From the NCBI RefSeq assembly GCF_000719345.1, contig NZ_JOFX01000029.1, forward strand, positions 1 to 64,000: a stretch of 64,000 bases of DNA. Reading direction: 5' to 3'. A program made the translations under genes and the position numbers. The DNA comes from Streptomyces sp. NRRL F-2664. GTDB lineage: Bacteria > Actinomycetota > Actinomycetes > Streptomycetales > Streptomycetaceae. Positions 54,022-63,049 of the stretch are shown piece by piece (the stretch's first letter is position 1; each line of letters begins with the position of its first letter). The notes beneath the pieces are model-generated. The model did no database searches. It was given only the letters and a program-made list of their open reading frames with translations, and had not been told where the DNA came from.

Positions 54022-55200
54022 ATGGACGACAGGAACACCGGCCCGCTCGCGGGCTTCACCGTCGGGGTCACCGCCGCCCGGCGCGCGGACGAGCTCATCG
54101 CGCTGCTGCGGCGGCGCGGAGCGGCGGTGCTGCACGCGCCGGCCCTGCGGATCGTGCCGCTCGCCGACGATAGCGAACTGCTCGCCGCCACCAAGGACCT
54201 GATCGGCTGCCCGCCGGACGTCGTCGTCGCCACCACGGCGATCGGATTCCGCGGATGGGTCGAGGCCGCCGACGGGTGGGGCGTCGGCGAGGCACTCCTG
54301 GAGACCCTGCGCGCCACCGAACTCCTCGCGCGCGGACCGAAGGTGAAGGGTGCCATCCGGGCCGCGGGCCTCGTGGAGGAGTGGTCCCCGGAATCGGAGT
54401 CGCTGGCCGAGGTACTGGAGCGCCTGCTGGCCGCGGGCGTCGCGGGCCGGCGGATCGCCCTCCAGCTCCACGGGGAACCGCTGCCCGGCTTCGTCGAGGC
54501 GCTGCGGGCCGGCGGGGCCGAGGTGGTGGTGGTGCCGGTGTACCGGTGGATGGCACCCGAGGACCTCGCGCCGCTGGACCGGCTGCTGGACGCGGTCGCC
54601 GTCGGCGGCGTCGACGCCGTCAGCTTCACCTCCGCCCCGGCGGTGGCGTCGCTGCTGTCCCGCGCCGAGGAGCGGGGCATGCGGGAGGCCGTGCTCGACG
54701 CGTTGCGCGGCCGCGTGCTGTCGGCGTGCGTCGGACCGGTGACCGCGGTGCCGCTGCAGGCGTGCGGCGTGGACACGGTGCAGCCGGAGCGGTTCCGGCT
54801 GGGCCCGCTGGTGCAGCTGCTGTGCCGGGAGCTGCCCGGCCGGGCGCGGGTGCTGCCGGTGGCCGGGCACCGGGTGGAGATCCGCGGGCACGCCGTCCTC
54901 GTCGACGACGCACTGCGGGCGGTGCCGCCCGCCGGGATGGCCCTGCTGCGGGCCCTGGCCCGGCGGCCCGGCTGGGTGGTGGCCCGCGCGGACCTGCTGC
55001 GGGTGCTGCCGGGCGCGGGGCGCGACGAGCACGCGGTCGAGACGGCGATGGCCCGGCTGCGGGCGGCGCTGGGAGCGCCCAACCTCATCCAGACGGTGGT
55101 CAAGCGCGGCTACCGGCTGTCCCTGGACGCGGGCGGGGAGGACAAGTACGGGGAGGTCCCGCGCGACGCAGCGGTGACGGCCAGGGGCGCCCTGGGCTAG
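54022..55200 (+). CDS. nnaR: Nitrogen regulator NnaR (HemD-like domain plus winged helix)
   Basis: A 392-residue protein starting MDDRNTGPLAGFTVGVTAAR. Residues ~8-265 have the uroporphyrinogen-III synthase fold (HemD-like: VDAVSFTSAPAVASLL; LSACVGPVTAVPLQACGV). Residues ~285-370 form an OmpR-type winged helix (PPAGMALLRALARRPGWVVARADLL; DEHAVETAMARLRAALG; LIQTVVKRGYRL). This HemD-OmpR architecture next to narK matches NnaR, which cooperates with GlnR to activate nitrate/nitrite assimilation genes in S. coelicolor. Whether the HemD-like domain keeps enzymatic activity is not evident. A longer GTG frame from 53944 overlaps the stem-loop. Confidence 0.9.
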   Translation: MDDRNTGPLAGFTVGVTAARRADELIALLRRRGAAVLHAPALRIVPLADDSELLAATKDLIGCPPDVVVATTAIGFRGWVEAADGWGVGEALLETLRATELLARGPKVKGAIRAAGLVEEWSPESESLAEVLERLLAAGVAGRRIALQLHGEPLPGFVEALRAGGAEVVVVPVYRWMAPEDLAPLDRLLDAVAVGGVDAVSFTSAPAVASLLSRAEERGMREAVLDALRGRVLSACVGPVTAVPLQACGVDTVQPERFRLGPLVQLLCRELPGRARVLPVAGHRVEIRGHAVLVDDALRAVPPAGMALLRALARRPGWVVARADLLRVLPGAGRDEHAVETAMARLRAALGAPNLIQTVVKRGYRLSLDAGGEDKYGEVPRDAAVTARGALG

Positions 55201-55209
55201 CGTGCCGGA

Positions 55210-55761
55210 ATGATGATCATCGACGGGGTGGAGATGCGGGGCGTCACGCCCGACGACGCCGCCGCGCTGGCCGACGCGTTCGCACGCAACCGGGCGTACA
55301 TGGCTCCGTACGAGCCGGTCCGGCCGGACGCCTTCTACACCGAGCAGGGGCAACGGGAGCGGATCACGCAGCAGATGGAGTCCCGGGAGGCCGGGCGGTT
55401 GCTGCCGTTCGTGTTCGTCGACGCCGCCGACGGCACACCGCTGGGCACCATCAACCTCGGCAACATCCAGCACGGGCCGCTGTGCAGCGGCGGCCTCGGG
55501 TACTGGGTGGACGAGACCTGCCGGGGCAGGGGCCTGGCCACGGCCGGCGCCCGGGAGGTCTGCCGGATCGCCCGCGAGGAGATGGGGCTGCACCGGGTGG
55601 AGGCCGGCACCCTGGTCGACAACCTGGCCTCCCAGCGGGTGCTGGCGAAGGCGGGCTTCGAGCAGTACGGACTCGCGCCGCGCTACCTGCACATCAACGG
55701 CGCCTGGCGCGACCACCGCCTCTTCCAGCGCATCCTGCACGACGACCCTCCGGCGGCGTAG
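55210..55761 (+). CDS. GNAT family N-acetyltransferase (RimJ/RimL type)
   Basis: A 183-residue acetyltransferase starting MMIIDGVEMRGVTPDD. The acetyl-CoA binding region is GGLGYWVDETCRGRGLATAGAREVCRIA, followed by HRVEAGTLVDNLASQRVLAKAGFEQYGLAPRYLHINGAWRDHRLFQRIL, typical of ribosomal-protein-alanine acetyltransferase relatives. The substrate is not determinable. GTGACG-N18-TAGCGT (55174-55203) forms a good promoter that uses the nnaR stop codon TAG in its -10 and places the transcription start at the ATG. This gene can therefore be expressed separately from nnaR. Confidence 0.9.
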   Translation: MMIIDGVEMRGVTPDDAAALADAFARNRAYMAPYEPVRPDAFYTEQGQRERITQQMESREAGRLLPFVFVDAADGTPLGTINLGNIQHGPLCSGGLGYWVDETCRGRGLATAGAREVCRIAREEMGLHRVEAGTLVDNLASQRVLAKAGFEQYGLAPRYLHINGAWRDHRLFQRILHDDPPAA

Positions 55762-55891
55762 CAGATCCAGCCCCGGCGAGGCCGAACCGGCCGGCGGGGC
55801 CGGGGGTGGAGGTACCGGTTCGGGGGCTTCCCCCGCGGGCAACGGACCGGCACTCTGGGGAGGCGCCCCACGACGCGAGGCGGTGACGGGC

Positions 55892-56452
55892 ATGCGGTTC
55901 GATTCCGGGCGGGTCTGCCTGGACCTGGTGGCCACCTTCGCCCCCCGCGAGGGCATCCCGGACGGCGACGAGCTGCGGCTCTGGCTCGCCGGGGCGGGGC
56001 TCGTGCCCGACCGGACGCCGCTGACCCGCGTGGGAGCCGACTGGGCCGAGGCCTTCCGCGCCCTGCGCGCCGACGTGGAGAGGCTCGTACGGGCGGAGCT
56101 GGCCGGCACCGAGCCGGACGACAGCGCCCTGGCCCGGGTCAACGCGCTGGCCGCCGGACCACCCCCCGGGCTGTGTGCCGTACGCGACCAGGAAGGGCAC
56201 CTCGTCAGGGAGTTGTGCGGCGGTGTGGAATGCGGTGCGCTGCTCGCGGCCGTCGCCCGCGACGCCGTGGAGCTGCTGACCGACCCCGGCGACCGCGCCC
56301 TGCTGCGGGCCTGCGCGGGAGACGGCTGCACCCGCGTCTACCTGGACACCTCCCGCGGCCACCGGCGGCGCTGGTGCTCCAGCGAGCTCTGCGGGAACCG
56401 GGAGCGGGTCGCCCGGCACCGCCGCCGGGCCCTTGCGTCCGGATCCCGGTAG
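55892..56452 (+). CDS. CGNR zinc finger domain protein
   Basis: A 186-residue protein of the ABATE/CGNR family, starting MRFDSGRVCLDLVATFAPRE. The N-terminal ~130 residues are the ABATE-like ligand domain. The C-terminal CGNR zinc finger has CAGDGCTRVYLDTSRGHRRRWCSSELCGNRERVARHRRR. This is a putative transcription factor class with predicted stress-response roles and few characterised members. ATG at 55892 is preferred over GTG at 55883 because GAGG lies 11 rather than 2 bases upstream. No partner gene is obvious; an ATPase follows 102 bases later. Confidence 0.88.
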   Translation: MRFDSGRVCLDLVATFAPREGIPDGDELRLWLAGAGLVPDRTPLTRVGADWAEAFRALRADVERLVRAELAGTEPDDSALARVNALAAGPPPGLCAVRDQEGHLVRELCGGVECGALLAAVARDAVELLTDPGDRALLRACAGDGCTRVYLDTSRGHRRRWCSSELCGNRERVARHRRRALASGSR

Positions 56453-56554
56453 TCGGAGTACCACTGAGCGAGACGCGTCGCGGAACGGGCGTGCGTACAG
56501 GGGGTCGGTCGCGTACGGTTGACGGTCGCCCATGCACGTCAGAAGGGGGCCTTG

Positions 56555-58873
56555 GTGGCCGCGCAGGATGCCGCTGTCGACAGCACGGCGGACTCCGTCC
56601 GCGATCGGGAGATCGCGGTCGAGCAGACGCATCTCGACCAGGTGTACCGACGCCTCGAGGAGAAGATCCACGAGGCCGAGTTCCTCATGAACGACGCCGC
56701 CCAGCGCGGCCAGGTCGGCACGCCCGGCGCCCTCGCCGAGCGCGACGCGCAGGTCTTCCGGGCGGGCATCCACCTGAACCGGCTCAACAACGAGTTCGAG
56801 GACTTCCTCTTCGGCCGGATCGACCTGCTGCTCGGCAAGGACGGGGAGCGCGGCCCGGACGGCGCGTACACCTCCGTCGAGCCCGCCGACGCGGCGATCC
56901 GCGAGGACCTCACGGCCGACATCGCCGAGACGCTGCACATCGGCCGCATAGGAGTCCTGGACTCCGACTACGCTCCGCTGGTCATCGACTGGCGCGCACC
57001 GGCCGCCGCACCCTTCTACCGCTCCACCCCGAAGGAGCCGGGCCGCGTCGTGCGCCGCCGCGTCATCCGCTCCAAGGGCCGCAGGGTGCTCGGGGTCGAG
57101 GACGACCTGATGCGCCCCGAGGTCACCGCCTTCCTCGACGGCCGCGAGCTCCCCGCCATCGGCGACGGGGCGCTCATGGCCGCGCTCGGGCGGGCCCGTA
57201 CGCACTCCATGCGCGACATCGTGTCCTCCATCCAGGCCGAGCAGGACCTCGTCATCCGGGCCCCCGCCGCCTCCGTCGCCGAGGTCGCGGGCGGCCCCGG
57301 CACCGGCAAGACCGCCGTCGCCCTGCACCGCGCCGCCTACCTGCTCTACCAGGACCGCCGCCGCTACTCCGGCGGCATCCTGATCGTCTCCCCGACCCCG
57401 CTGCTCGTCGCGTACACCGAGGGCGTGCTGCCCTCCCTCGGCGAGGAGGGCCAGGTCGCCATCCGGGCGCTCGGCTCGCTGGTCGACGGCGCCGAGGCGA
57501 CCACGTACGACGACCCGGTCGTGGCCCGCATCAAGGGCTCCTCCCGGATGCGGTCGGTCCTGCGCAAGGCCGTGCGCGGCACGCTGGAGCTCGGAGACGA
57601 GCACGGCCCGGCGCCCGAGCGGCTGCGTGTGGTGGCCTTCGGCCGCCGCGAGGAGCTGGAGGCCGACGAGCTGAACCGGATCCGGCAGAACGTGCTCGGC
57701 GGCACCGCCCCGGTGAACCTGCTGCGCCCGCGCGCCCGCAAACTGCTCCTCGACGCCCTGTACGCCAAGACCGGCGCCGCCGGCCGGCACAGCGACCCGG
57801 AACTCGCCGCCGAGCTGCGTTCCGCCTTCGACGAGGACATCTCCACCGAGGACGCCTTCATCCGCTTCCTGAACGCGTGGTGGCCCGAGCTGACCCCGCG
57901 CCGGGTGCTCGCCGCGATGGCCGACGAGCGCAGGCTCGGCCGCTGGTCTCGCCGGGACCTCAACCCGCGTGAGACCCGCCGGCTGGCCCGCTCGCTGCGC
58001 CGGGTCGGCCCGGACGGCACGGGCCCCCTGTCGGTGCACGACGTGGCCCTGCTCGACGAGCTCCAGCAGCTCCTCGGCGCTCCCGCCCGCCCGAAGCGGA
58101 AGCGGGAGGTGGACCCGCTCGACCAGCTGACCGGGCTGGAGGAGCTGATGCCGACCCGTGAGGAGACGCAGTGGGAGCGGGCCGAGCGGCTCGCGGCGGA
58201 GCGCACCGAGTACGCGCACGTCATCGTGGACGAGGCCCAGGACCTGACGCCGATGCAGTGGCGCATGGTGGGCCGCCGGGGCCGGCACGGCACCTGGACG
58301 GTCGTCGGCGACCCGGCGCAGTCCTCCTGGACCGATCCGGACGAGGCGGCCGCGGCCCGCGACGAGGCCCTGGGCTCCCGGCCGCGCCGCCGCTTCACCC
58401 TGACGGTGAACTACCGCAACCCGGCCGAGGTCGCCGAGGTCGCCTCCCGGGTGCTGCGCCGGGCGATGCCCGGGACGGAGCCGCCGTCGGCGGTGCGCTC
58501 CACCGGCCTGGAGCCGCGGTTCACGGCCGCCGGGGACGAGCTGGGGCCCGTGGTCCGGGAGGAGACCCGGCGGCTGCTGGAACAGGTGGACGGCACGGTC
58601 GGCGTCGTGGTCGCCATGGACCGGCGCGCCGAGGCCGCGGGCTGGCTCGCCGACCTCGGCGGACGGGCCGTGGCGCTGGGCAGCCTGGAGGCCAAGGGCC
58701 TGGAGTACGACGCCACGGTCGTCGTGTCCCCGGCGGAGATCGCGGACGAGTCCCCGGCGGGCCTGCGGGTCCTGTACGTGGCGCTGACGCGCGCCACGCA
58801 GCAGCTGACGGTGGTCTCGGCCGCAGGGGACGAGCCCGACGCGGACGGAGTGCCCGCGCTGCTGCAGCCGTAG
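56555..58873 (+). CDS. HelD-like UvrD-family ATPase
   Basis: A 772-residue superfamily 1 helicase-like protein with a GTG start after AAGGGGG. The N-terminal coiled-coil (AVEQTHLDQVYRRLEEKIHEAEFL) precedes a domain containing YAPLVIDWRAPAAAPFYRSTP. Walker A is AGGPGTGKTAVALHRAAYLLY near residue 246. Later motifs are VIVDEAQDLTPMQWRMVGRR, VVGDPAQSSW, LTVNYRNPAEVAEVASRVL and LRVLYVALTRATQQLTVV. This is the HelD layout; HelD proteins remove RNA polymerase from DNA, and a Streptomyces relative (HelR) protects polymerase from rifamycins. No rifamycin-associated element is visible upstream, so I do not assign HelR. Confidence 0.88.
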   Translation: MAAQDAAVDSTADSVRDREIAVEQTHLDQVYRRLEEKIHEAEFLMNDAAQRGQVGTPGALAERDAQVFRAGIHLNRLNNEFEDFLFGRIDLLLGKDGERGPDGAYTSVEPADAAIREDLTADIAETLHIGRIGVLDSDYAPLVIDWRAPAAAPFYRSTPKEPGRVVRRRVIRSKGRRVLGVEDDLMRPEVTAFLDGRELPAIGDGALMAALGRARTHSMRDIVSSIQAEQDLVIRAPAASVAEVAGGPGTGKTAVALHRAAYLLYQDRRRYSGGILIVSPTPLLVAYTEGVLPSLGEEGQVAIRALGSLVDGAEATTYDDPVVARIKGSSRMRSVLRKAVRGTLELGDEHGPAPERLRVVAFGRREELEADELNRIRQNVLGGTAPVNLLRPRARKLLLDALYAKTGAAGRHSDPELAAELRSAFDEDISTEDAFIRFLNAWWPELTPRRVLAAMADERRLGRWSRRDLNPRETRRLARSLRRVGPDGTGPLSVHDVALLDELQQLLGAPARPKRKREVDPLDQLTGLEELMPTREETQWERAERLAAERTEYAHVIVDEAQDLTPMQWRMVGRRGRHGTWTVVGDPAQSSWTDPDEAAAARDEALGSRPRRRFTLTVNYRNPAEVAEVASRVLRRAMPGTEPPSAVRSTGLEPRFTAAGDELGPVVREETRRLLEQVDGTVGVVVAMDRRAEAAGWLADLGGRAVALGSLEAKGLEYDATVVVSPAEIADESPAGLRVLYVALTRATQQLTVVSAAGDEPDADGVPALLQP

Positions 58874-58987
58874 ACGGTGCCGGCCCGGCCACCGCGCCGG
58901 GCCGCGTACGGCCGTATGGTCCGCGGCCGGCCGCGTGGTCGTGGGAACGGAGGGCGAGCAGGGGGATCGCATTCGGCGATCCTTTGT

Positions 58988-59146
58988 TAGCCTGGGTACG
59001 GCACCGACTCGATCCAAGCCCCCGGGCCCAACCTTCGTCGCTCAGAGCGACCACTTGCCGCGAGGCGAGCATGGCGGGTCGGTGTCGTGAACGTATGCAG
59101 GAACAGGTCCGCGCTCCCCACCCGGTGGGGAGCGCGGACCTGTTTC
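58988..59146 (+). ncRNA. Candidate small RNA upstream of malic enzyme
   Basis: A TAGCCT hexamer (58988-58993) resembling a -10 element is followed 110-150 bases later by a strong hairpin (59102-59144). No open frame of gene-like composition lies between them. A transcript of roughly 140-150 nt ending at that hairpin would be a typical intergenic small RNA. It could also be a long read-through region of the HelD-like gene, 115 bases upstream. Expression data are required to decide. Confidence 0.3.
59102..59144 (+). terminator. Strong intrinsic terminator in the 58874-59330 gap
   Basis: Perfect 19-bp stem AACAGGTCCGCGCTCCCCA / TGGGGAGCGCGGACCTGTT with a 5-base CCCGG loop, then TTCG. It lies 228 bases after the HelD-like stop and 186 before the malic enzyme start. 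Confidence 0.88.
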
Positions 59147-59330
59147 GTATGCCCCACCTTCCGCAGCCCCCTGGGAATCTCGTATGGTGGAAGAGTCTTT
59201 CCGAAATTTGTAGCTGGTTACCTTGTACCGGCTGGTAGGTGGGACGATCGGACAACAGGTCCTGCCGCACCTGCTGTGCAGCGCGGGCCTGTGTGTGAAG
59301 CGAACCAGGGACAGAAGAGGAAACACGGCC

Positions 59331-60767
59331 ATGGCAACGGCGCCCAGCGTCTCGTATTCGATGACGGTCCGCCTGGAAGTGCCCGCGAGCGGAACCGCGG
59401 TCTCCCAGCTCACCACCGCCGTGGAGTCCTCCGGCGGTTCGGTCACCGGTCTCGACGTGACCGCCTCGGGCCACGAGAAGCTGCGGATCGACGTCACCAT
59501 CGCCGCGACCTCCACCGCCCACGCGGACGAGATCGTGGAGAAGCTGCGCGGCATCGAGGGCGTCAGCCTGGGCAAGGTCTCCGACCGCACGTTCCTCATG
59601 CACCTCGGCGGCAAGATCGAGATGTCGTCGAAGCACCCCATCCGCAACCGTGACGACCTCTCGATGATCTACACGCCGGGCGTGGCCCGGGTGTGCACCG
59701 CCATCGCCGAGAACCCCGAGGACGCGCGCCGCCTCACCATCAAGCGCAACTCCGTCGCAGTCGTGACGGACGGCTCCGCCGTGCTGGGCCTGGGCAACAT
59801 CGGCCCGATGGCCGCGCTGCCCGTCATGGAGGGCAAGGCGGCCCTCTTCAAGCGCTTCGCCGGTATCGACGCCTGGCCGATCTGCCTCGACACCCAGGAC
59901 ACCGACAAGATCGTCGAGATCGTCCGCGCGATCGCCCCGGGCTTCGCCGGCATCAACCTGGAGGACATCTCCGCGCCGCGCTGCTTCGAGATCGAGGCCC
60001 GGCTGCGCGAGGCCCTCGACATCCCCGTCTTCCACGACGACCAGCACGGCACCGCGATCGTCGTGCTCGCGGCCCTCACCAACGCGCTGCGCGTCGTGGG
60101 CAAGGCGGTCGAGGACGTCAAGGTCGTCATGTCGGGCGCCGGTGCGGCCGGTACCGCCATCCTGAAGCTGCTCCTGGCGGCGGGCGTGAAGAACGCCGTC
60201 AGCGCCGACATCCACGGCGTCGTGCACGCGGGCCGCCCGGACCTCGTCGACGCCGCGGCGGACTCGCCGCTGCGCTGGATCGCCGACAACACCAACCCCG
60301 AGGGCTACACGGGCACTCTGAAGGAGGCCGTGGTCGGCGCCGACGTGTTCATCGGCGTCTCCGCCCCGAACGTGCTGTCCGGCGAGGACGTCGCGGCGAT
60401 GGCGGAAGGCGCCATCGTGTTCGCGCTCGCGAACCCGGATCCCGAGGTGGACCCGGCCGTGGCCCGCCAGACGGCCGCCGTGGTCGCCACCGGCCGCTCC
60501 GACTTCCCGAACCAGATCAACAACGTGCTGGTCTTCCCGGGCGTCTTCCGCGGTCTGTTGGACGCCCAGTCCCGCACCGTGAACACCAGCATGATGCTGG
60601 CCGCCGCGACCGCGCTGGCGGACGTCGTCGGCGAGGACGAGCTGAACGCGAACTACATCATCCCGTCGGTGTTCAACGACAAGGTCGCCGGAGCGGTCGC
60701 CGGCGCCGTCCGCAAGGCCGCCTCGGCCGCGCAGAACGGCCCTGTGACGGGCCTCACGGCTCCCTGA
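59331..60767 (+). CDS. NAD-dependent malic enzyme with ACT domain
   Basis: A 478-residue enzyme starting MATAPSVSYSMTVRLEVPAS, with AGAAGAGG 10 bases before the ATG. An ACT-like regulatory domain occupies residues 1-~78. The malic enzyme N domain contains IYTPGVARVCTAIAENPEDA and FAGINLEDISAPRCFEIEARLRE with catalytic Lys and Asp residues, then VFHDDQHGTAIVVLAAL. The cofactor domain has VVMSGAGAAGTAILKLLLAAG (Rossmann GxGxxG). It decarboxylates malate to pyruvate. NAD preference and the bacterial ~480-residue form with ACT domain match the Streptomyces NAD-malic enzyme beside hupA. Confidence 0.95.
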   Translation: MATAPSVSYSMTVRLEVPASGTAVSQLTTAVESSGGSVTGLDVTASGHEKLRIDVTIAATSTAHADEIVEKLRGIEGVSLGKVSDRTFLMHLGGKIEMSSKHPIRNRDDLSMIYTPGVARVCTAIAENPEDARRLTIKRNSVAVVTDGSAVLGLGNIGPMAALPVMEGKAALFKRFAGIDAWPICLDTQDTDKIVEIVRAIAPGFAGINLEDISAPRCFEIEARLREALDIPVFHDDQHGTAIVVLAALTNALRVVGKAVEDVKVVMSGAGAAGTAILKLLLAAGVKNAVSADIHGVVHAGRPDLVDAAADSPLRWIADNTNPEGYTGTLKEAVVGADVFIGVSAPNVLSGEDVAAMAEGAIVFALANPDPEVDPAVARQTAAVVATGRSDFPNQINNVLVFPGVFRGLLDAQSRTVNTSMMLAAATALADVVGEDELNANYIIPSVFNDKVAGAVAGAVRKAASAAQNGPVTGLTAP

Positions 60768-60966
60768 TCCCCGGCGCGTCGCGAGATGCGGGCCCGTCGG
60801 GCCGCCTCTAGGGTTGCGGGGATGCCAACGAGCTCCGCTGTTCGCATCCCACGGGTGCGGACGGAGCGTCACCGGGGCGTGACTGTGGCGCTTTTCGTGT
60901 GACCCCGGCGGGTGCCGGATTGGCTTTCCCGCCGCTGGTGGGGGCAGGATGCGTAACCGGGCGAGA

Positions 60967-60985
60967 GGGTCTGACGTTCAGACCC
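60967..60985 (+). promoter_or_regulatory. Hairpin in the hupA upstream region
   Basis: GGGTCTGACGTTCAGACCC is a perfect 8-bp stem with a CGT loop, about 80 bases before the hupA start. It may lie in the 5' leader. The 300-bp gap 60768-61067 contains no gene I can support. Confidence 0.35.
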
Positions 60986-61067
60986 GGGTCCGGGGACTGT
61001 CCTAGGGCCCTGGCAGCATCGGCTTCGATCTCACGCCTCTAAGGCAAGTTGAACACGGGAGTACAAC

Positions 61068-61349
61068 ATGAACCGCAGTGAGCTGGTGGCCGCTCTGTCC
61101 GAGCGCGCCGAGGTGACCCGCAAGGACGCCGACGCCGTTCTGGCCGCGCTCGCCGAGACCGTCGGCGAGATCGTCGCCAAGGGCGACGAGAAGGTCACCA
61201 TCCCCGGCTTCCTGACCTTCGAGCGCACCCACCGTGCCGCTCGCACCGCGCGCAACCCGCAGACCGGCGACCCCATCCAGATCCCGGCCGGCTACAGCGT
61301 GAAGGTCTCCGCGGGCTCCAAGCTCAAGGAAGCCGCCAAGGGCAAGTAA
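61068..61349 (+). CDS. hupA: HU-family DNA-binding protein HupA
   Basis: A 93-residue HU protein (MNRSELVAALSERAEVTRKDAD) with ACGGGAG upstream. Dimer-core helices are followed by the beta arm (RTHRAARTARNPQTGDPIQIPAGYSVKVSAGSKLKEA), whose NPQTG-type tip bends DNA. The short basic tail lacks the long lysine-rich extension of the HupS type, so this is the vegetative HupA, also consistent with its place between malic enzyme and murA. It acts as a nucleoid protein. Confidence 0.97.
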   Translation: MNRSELVAALSERAEVTRKDADAVLAALAETVGEIVAKGDEKVTIPGFLTFERTHRAARTARNPQTGDPIQIPAGYSVKVSAGSKLKEAAKGK

Positions 61350-61430
61350 GTCCCGCCCCGGCGCCGGGGGCCGCGCAGGCCTGCGGGACGTCGAGCACGG
61401 CTGGATGCAGCAGCAGTACGCAGCACGGTG

Positions 61431-61466
61431 AAGGGCGGCCACCCCGGGCGGGGCGGCCGCCCTTTC
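61431..61466 (+). terminator. hupA terminator
   Basis: AAGGGCGGCC (61431-61440) pairs with GGCCGCCCTT (61455-61464), with a 14-nt loop and a trailing T, 81 bases after the hupA stop. Confidence 0.75.
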
Positions 61467-61500
61467 GCCTGCCCGCCCTCCTGGCCGGGACCGTCCCCCC

Positions 61501-61560
61501 TGGTCCCGTGGGCCCTGGTGGGCCCTGTGAGGCCCCGTCAGGCCCTCTCAGAGCCCGCCA
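61501..61560. repeat. 10-bp imperfect tandem repeat
   Basis: Six consecutive 10-base units lie exactly in register: TGGTCCCGTG, GGCCCTGGTG, GGCCCTGTGA, GGCCCCGTCA, GGCCCTCTCA, GAGCCCGCCA. They occupy the middle of the 356-bp convergent gap between hupA and murA (61350-61705), between the terminators of the two genes. No gene-like frame is present here. Confidence 0.6.
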
Positions 61561-61628
61561 GGGGCCCCGGGGCGCGTGAGGGGCAGGGCGGGCCGCCCCT
61601 GCGGGCCGGGGCCTCCGGCGCGGCATGC

Positions 61629-61667
61629 GAGAGCCCCCCGGGCCCTTGCGGGGCCCGGGGGGCTCTC
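61629..61667. terminator. murA terminator (possibly bidirectional)
   Basis: Perfect 17-bp stem GAGAGCCCCCCGGGCCC / GGGCCCGGGGGGCTCTC with a TTGCG loop, 38 bases beyond the murA stop on the minus strand. Confidence 0.85.
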
Positions 61668-61705
61668 GGTGTCCGTACGGGCGTCCGGGTGAACGCCCCG
61701 GAGGG

Positions 61706-63049
61706 TCAGACGAGGTCGCCGCCCGGGAGCTCGACCTTCGCACCGAGCTCCACGAGCTTCTCCATGAAGTTCTCGTAGCCGCGGTTGATCAGGTCGATGC
61801 CGTGGACCCGCGAGGTGCCCTCGGCAGCCAGGGCCGCGATGAGGTACGAGAACCCGCCGCGCAGGTCGGGGATGACCAGGTCGGCGCCCTGCAGCTTGGT
61901 CGGGCCGGAGACGACCGCCGAGTGCAGGAAGTTGCGCTGGCCGAAGCGGCAGGCCGAGCCGCCCAGGCACTCGCGGTACAGCTGGATGTGAGCACCCATC
62001 TGGTTGAGCGCCGAGGTGAAGCCGAGCCGGGACTCGTAGACCGTCTCGTGGACGATCGAGAGGCCGGACGCCTGCGTCAGGGCCACGACGAGCGGCTGCT
62101 GCCAGTCCGTCTGGAAGCCGGGGTGCACGTCCGTCTCCAGCGCGATGGCGTTGAGCGGGCCGCCGGGGTGCCAGAAGCGGATGCCGTCGTCGTCGATCTC
62201 GAAGGCGCCGCCGACCTTCCGGTACGTGTTCAGGAAGGTCATCATCGAGCGCTGCTGGGCGCCGCGCACGTAGATGTTGCCGCCCGTGGCCAGCGCCGCG
62301 GAGGCCCAGGAGGCGGCCTCCAGGCGGTCCGGGAGGGCCTTGTGGTTGTAGCCGCCGAGCCGCTCCACGCCGGTGATCCGGATGGTGCGGTCGGTGTCCA
62401 TGGAGATGATGGCGCCCATCTTCTGCAGCACGCAGATGAGGTCCTCGATCTCCGGCTCCACGGCGGCGTTGCTGAGCTCGGTGACGCCCTCGGCCAGGAC
62501 GGCCGTCAGCAGCACCTGCTCGGTCGAGCCGACCGAGGGGTAGGGCAGGCGGATCTTGCAGCCGCGCAGCCGCTGCGGGGCCTCCAGGTACTGGCCGCCC
62601 TCGCGCTTCTCGATGGTCGCGCCGAACTGGCGGAGCACGTCGAAGTGGAAGTCGATGGGCCGGCCGCCGATGTCGCAGCCGCCGAGACCGGGGATGAAGG
62701 CGTGGCCGAGACGGTGCAGCAGCGGGCCGCAGAAGAGGATCGGGATGCGCGAAGAGCCCGCGTGGGCGTCGATGTCGGCGACGTTCGCGCTCTCGACGTG
62801 GGTCGGGTCGAGGACGAGCTCGCCCGGCTCCTCGCCGGGACGGACCGTCACCCCGTGCAGCTGGAGCAGCCCGCGGACGACACGCACGTCACGGATGTCG
62901 GGAACGTTGCGCAGCCGGCTGGGTTCGCTGCCGAGCAGAGCGGCGACCATGGCCTTGGGCACGAGGTTCTTCGCACCGCGGACACGGATCTCGCCCTCGA
63001 GCGGGGTGCCGCCGTGGACAAGCAGTACATCGTCACTGATGCCGGTCAT
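61706..63049 (-). CDS. murA: UDP-N-acetylglucosamine 1-carboxyvinyltransferase MurA
   Basis: A 447-residue enzyme starting MTGISDDVLLVHGGTPLEGE. It transfers enolpyruvate from PEP to UDP-GlcNAc, the first committed step of peptidoglycan synthesis. Lys27-Asn28 (RVRGAKNLVPKAM) and the catalytic Cys125 (GLGGCDIGGRPIDFH) are present, so it should be fosfomycin-sensitive in type, not the Asp variant. Later motifs are LPYPSVGSTEQVLLTAVLAEG and DLRGGFSYLIAALAAEGTSRV. It is transcribed convergently to hupA and divergently from the YqgE gene. Confidence 0.97.
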   Translation of the reverse strand: MTGISDDVLLVHGGTPLEGEIRVRGAKNLVPKAMVAALLGSEPSRLRNVPDIRDVRVVRGLLQLHGVTVRPGEEPGELVLDPTHVESANVADIDAHAGSSRIPILFCGPLLHRLGHAFIPGLGGCDIGGRPIDFHFDVLRQFGATIEKREGGQYLEAPQRLRGCKIRLPYPSVGSTEQVLLTAVLAEGVTELSNAAVEPEIEDLICVLQKMGAIISMDTDRTIRITGVERLGGYNHKALPDRLEAASWASAALATGGNIYVRGAQQRSMMTFLNTYRKVGGAFEIDDDGIRFWHPGGPLNAIALETDVHPGFQTDWQQPLVVALTQASGLSIVHETVYESRLGFTSALNQMGAHIQLYRECLGGSACRFGQRNFLHSAVVSGPTKLQGADLVIPDLRGGFSYLIAALAAEGTSRVHGIDLINRGYENFMEKLVELGAKVELPGGDLV

